Part shown: positions 8,145 through 10,012 of the stretch, piece after piece
Layout of the letters: every line of letters starts with the position of its first letter
Numbering within the stretch: position 1 is the first letter of the stretch
NCBI RefSeq assembly: GCF_033947565.1
Contig: NZ_JARPVX010000107.1
Coordinates: forward strand, 1-10,012
DNA: 10,012 nt
Direction: 5' to 3'
From: Lichenihabitans sp033947565
Lineage (GTDB): Bacteria > Pseudomonadota > Alphaproteobacteria > Rhizobiales > Beijerinckiaceae
The notes under the pieces: model-generated
Told to the model about the DNA's origin: nothing
Databases searched by the model: none
Seen by the model: the letters and a program-made list of their open reading frames with translations, nothing else
Made by a program: the position numbers and the translations under genes

Positions 8145-8357
8145 ATGGTGCAGCCTCATGTGTCTGGCAATGCCGAGCTTGCCTATCGGGCCTATCTCAT
8201 CGGGCGCAGCGGGCGGATCGAAGCTGCAACGCCTCTGCAAGCCGAGAACGACGAGGAAGCGATCGAGCAAACGCGCCGCCTCGTCGACGCTCATGCCATG
8301 GAACTCTGGGATCGCGGCCGGCTGGTGGTGAGCCTCAGCCCATGCCGGCGCTGTTGA
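8145..8357 (+). CDS. Conserved small hypothetical protein (70 residues)
   Basis: A 70-residue soluble protein without membrane segment or signal peptide. The core pattern is Y-R-A-Y-L-I-G-R-S-G-R-I (residues 14-25), then an acidic helix NDEEAIEQTRRLVDAHAMELWDRGRLV. It resembles a short family that recurs in many copies in Hyphomicrobiales genomes, where the typical order is a beta hairpin, a helix and an E-L-W strand; no function is established that I know of. The start at 8145 is chosen because GGAG (8135-8138) lies six bases upstream and an AT-rich promoter-like stretch precedes it; longer in-frame starts (8061, 7911) lack ribosome-binding sites, and 7911 lies inside kup. The C terminus ends in CRRC, a possible metal- or thiol-reactive pair. 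The family resemblance is from memory. Confidence 0.72.
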   Translation: MVQPHVSGNAELAYRAYLIGRSGRIEAATPLQAENDEEAIEQTRRLVDAHAMELWDRGRLVVSLSPCRRC

Positions 8358-8470
8358 TCGTCGTGGGGCCGCGCCGGAAGCAGAGCACACGTGTCTTCCC
8401 ACAGGACTGGAGAGTGGAACAGGACCGGCCAACCGGCTATGCCCTGGCCGTCGGAGCGGATCTCGAAACC

Positions 8471-9700
8471 ATGATCACGAAAGCCGCAGTCGCACAGGCC
8501 GTCGGAGCCGCATGGCTTTCCACCGGGGCCGCACTGCCGGCCGCCTGGGTCGCCGTCGAGCCGGTCGCGGCGGTGGCTTCGCCTCGAGACCTCGACAACG
8601 TGCTCCCGGTGACGGTGCGGACGCCGCATGGCGGGTTCAACCGCTTCGTCGTGAGCGTGACCGTGTGCGAGCCCGGAACGACGCGATGCGCGACCATCGA
8701 TGACGTCATGCTGGACACTGGTTCGACCGGCCTGCGCCTTGAGGCATCGGCCGTCCCGGCTTGGATCAGCCTTCCTGCGCATCGGGATCAGGATGGGCGC
8801 CCGCTCGCGGAATGCCTCCACTTCGTTCATGACGATGCGTGGGGACCCTTGGTTCGCGCCGACCTGCATCTGGGTGGGCTGATCGCCGAGGACGTACCCA
8901 TCCAGGTCATCAGCGACGATGGGCGTCCCCAGCCGGCGGCCTGCCCGCGCTCCACAGTGCCCCCCACGTCGAACGGCACCTTGGGCATCGGACCAAATCT
9001 CTTCGACTGTCCCGGCACCTGCGAACAGAACGCGACGCGACCGACCTACTTCGTCGGCGGGCCAGGCACCTGGACGCCCGTGGCCGGGCGTCTGGCTCCG
9101 GCCTATCGCGTGCCCAATCCAGTGGCGCGCCTGCCGGCGCACAACAACGGCGTGGTGTTCGATCTTCCGTCGCCTCCGGGCGGCGGCGCCAAGGAGGTCG
9201 TTGGCGCGCTGATACTCGGGGTCGGCACCGCCCCCGATAACCAGCCCGGACCGGCGAGCCGCCTCCCGCTCGACGCGGCGGGACGGTTCACGACGACCTA
9301 CCGTGGCAGGACCTACCCCGAAAGCACCATCGACAGCGGCACCGAAACCGACATCATCGAGGACGACCAGCTTCCTCGATGCGCTGGAATGGCCTGGGCT
9401 TTCTGTTCATCGCCGGACCGGTGGATCGAGGCCACCATGGCTGGCCCGGCAGGGGCGCGGCTTCCTTGGCGGATCAGAGTCGGCGACTATCAGCGCACGC
9501 TGACCCGCAACGACGGAGCCTCGGACGGGATGGTGGCGGCGGCCAGCGAGGGAACCCGTTCCTTCGTTTGGGGAGCCCCGTTCTTTATGGGCAAGAGAGT
9601 GATGGTGGTCTTCGAGGGACGAGACGTACCCCGGCTCGAGCATTGGGAAGGCCCGCTCTACGGCATACAGGATACGGCAAGGCCGCCGACCGCACGCTGA
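8471..9700 (+). CDS. DUF3443-like exported protein with two aspartic-protease-like motifs
   Basis: About 409 residues from the chosen start. The N terminus (MITKAAVAQAVGAAW...AVA then SPRD) looks like a weak secretion signal. The body matches the DUF3443 pattern: NVLPVTV, VTVCEPGTTRCATIDDVMLDTGSTGLRL with D82-T-G-S85, ECLHF...WGPLVRADLHLGG, NGTLGIG, NPVARLPAHNNGVVFDLP, ALILGVGT, FTTTYRG...STIDSGTETDII with D288-S-G-T291, and a terminal FVWGAPFFMGKRVMVVFEG. Cysteines come in close pairs, fitting an oxidised periplasmic or surface protein. The two D-(T/S)-G motifs about 206 residues apart recall the two lobes of pepsin-type proteases, but activity in this family is not established to my knowledge. 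The frame is open further up: ATG at 8342, overlapping the previous gene, and GTG at 8414 are alternatives. The added residues are not signal-like, hence the 8471 choice. Confidence 0.8.
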   Translation: MITKAAVAQAVGAAWLSTGAALPAAWVAVEPVAAVASPRDLDNVLPVTVRTPHGGFNRFVVSVTVCEPGTTRCATIDDVMLDTGSTGLRLEASAVPAWISLPAHRDQDGRPLAECLHFVHDDAWGPLVRADLHLGGLIAEDVPIQVISDDGRPQPAACPRSTVPPTSNGTLGIGPNLFDCPGTCEQNATRPTYFVGGPGTWTPVAGRLAPAYRVPNPVARLPAHNNGVVFDLPSPPGGGAKEVVGALILGVGTAPDNQPGPASRLPLDAAGRFTTTYRGRTYPESTIDSGTETDIIEDDQLPRCAGMAWAFCSSPDRWIEATMAGPAGARLPWRIRVGDYQRTLTRNDGASDGMVAAASEGTRSFVWGAPFFMGKRVMVVFEGRDVPRLEHWEGPLYGIQDTARPPTAR

Positions 9701-10012
9701 GCGACCCCAACGATGAACCCTTCTGGAACGGCCTTTTGTCCTGGAACGATTCGATGAGCGCCGAGCCGAGCGGCGATGCTCCGGCTTGATTTGGCCGTGA
9801 AGCGACGATCCGCTTTGGAGCGAGACGCACAAGAAGACCGACGTTGACGGCCGGTGACTGCCGACTCATCCCACTATCGATTAGCTTGCTTTAGGTTGGG
9901 CCAGTCGATGCAGATCGGGACCTTACGCCTTTGGCGCTGTGTCTCATTTGCTCCCAAGGACGAACCCGCTCTCGCGGGAGGGCTTCCTGAGAGGAAGAGC
10001 ACACCTGGAGAT
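9701..10012. other. Non-coding right end, probable leader of a gene beyond the window
   Basis: No supportable gene lies in the last 312 bp. Seen are a direct repeat CTGGAACG at 9723-9730 and 9741-9748, and a weak AGCCG/CGGCT stem at 9764-9786 followed by TTGATTT that could terminate the DUF3443 gene. The region ends with two tandem hairpins and GGAG at 10007-10010, which resembles the ribosome-binding site of the 70-residue gene (both read CTGGAGAT). A plus-strand start codon would be expected within a few bases past the edge. Confidence 0.4.
9965..9997 (+). promoter_or_regulatory. Tandem hairpins near the right edge
   Basis: CCCGC-TCTC-GCGGG (9965-9978) is followed four bases later by CTTCCT-GAG-AGGAAG (9983-9997). 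Both stems are perfect. They sit just upstream of a Shine-Dalgarno-like GGAG, so they may form a 5' leader structure. The AGGAAG arm is itself purine-rich and could be masked by its CTTCCT partner. Without the downstream gene this stays tentative. Confidence 0.3.

Noticed and set aside
8291..9142. 283-codon minus-strand frame
   Set aside because: Antisense to the DUF3443-like gene; composition is low-complexity Arg/Gly/Asp.

Overview
The window is GC-rich and densely coded, without phage, transposon, CRISPR or RNA-gene signals. Protein style suggests an alphaproteobacterium, most likely Hyphomicrobiales (Methylobacteriaceae, Beijerinckiaceae or Bosea-like). This rests on the high GC, a Kup-type potassium transporter, a small 'YRAYLIGxxGRI...VDAHAMELW' protein of a kind recurrent in that order, and the LysR/SDR style. 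The placement is inference only.

Layout. At the left edge is the 3' part of a MscS-family mechanosensitive channel gene (+). It converges on a minus-strand group read right to left: a LysR regulator (2784-3677), an NADPH-binding protein of the F420-reductase-like fold (2057-2653) and a classical SDR oxidoreductase (1231-2043). The last two are 13 bp apart, with the SDR ribosome-binding site overlapping the upstream stop codon, so they are almost certainly co-transcribed. Positions 3678-4438 (about 760 bp) hold no convincing gene. On the plus strand follow hflX (4439-5797), a 243-bp spacer with two compact inverted repeats, kup (6041-7942), a 70-residue conserved hypothetical (8145-8357) preceded by an unusually AT-rich dyad, and a DUF3443-like secreted protein (about 8471-9700) with two aspartic-protease-like DTG/DSG motifs. 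The last 312 bp hold two tandem hairpins and end in a Shine-Dalgarno-like GGAG, suggesting the leader of a gene just beyond the window.

Functional reading. MscS and Kup bear on osmotic and potassium balance, and HflX is a ribosome-rescue/splitting GTPase active in stress. The LysR-reductase-SDR set looks like a small regulated redox module whose substrate cannot be read from sequence. No complete new system is evident. The most unusual items are the divergent HflX (GAGES in place of GPGET, an insert of about 35 residues, no adjacent hfq) and the pepsin-like two-Asp layout of the DUF3443 protein.
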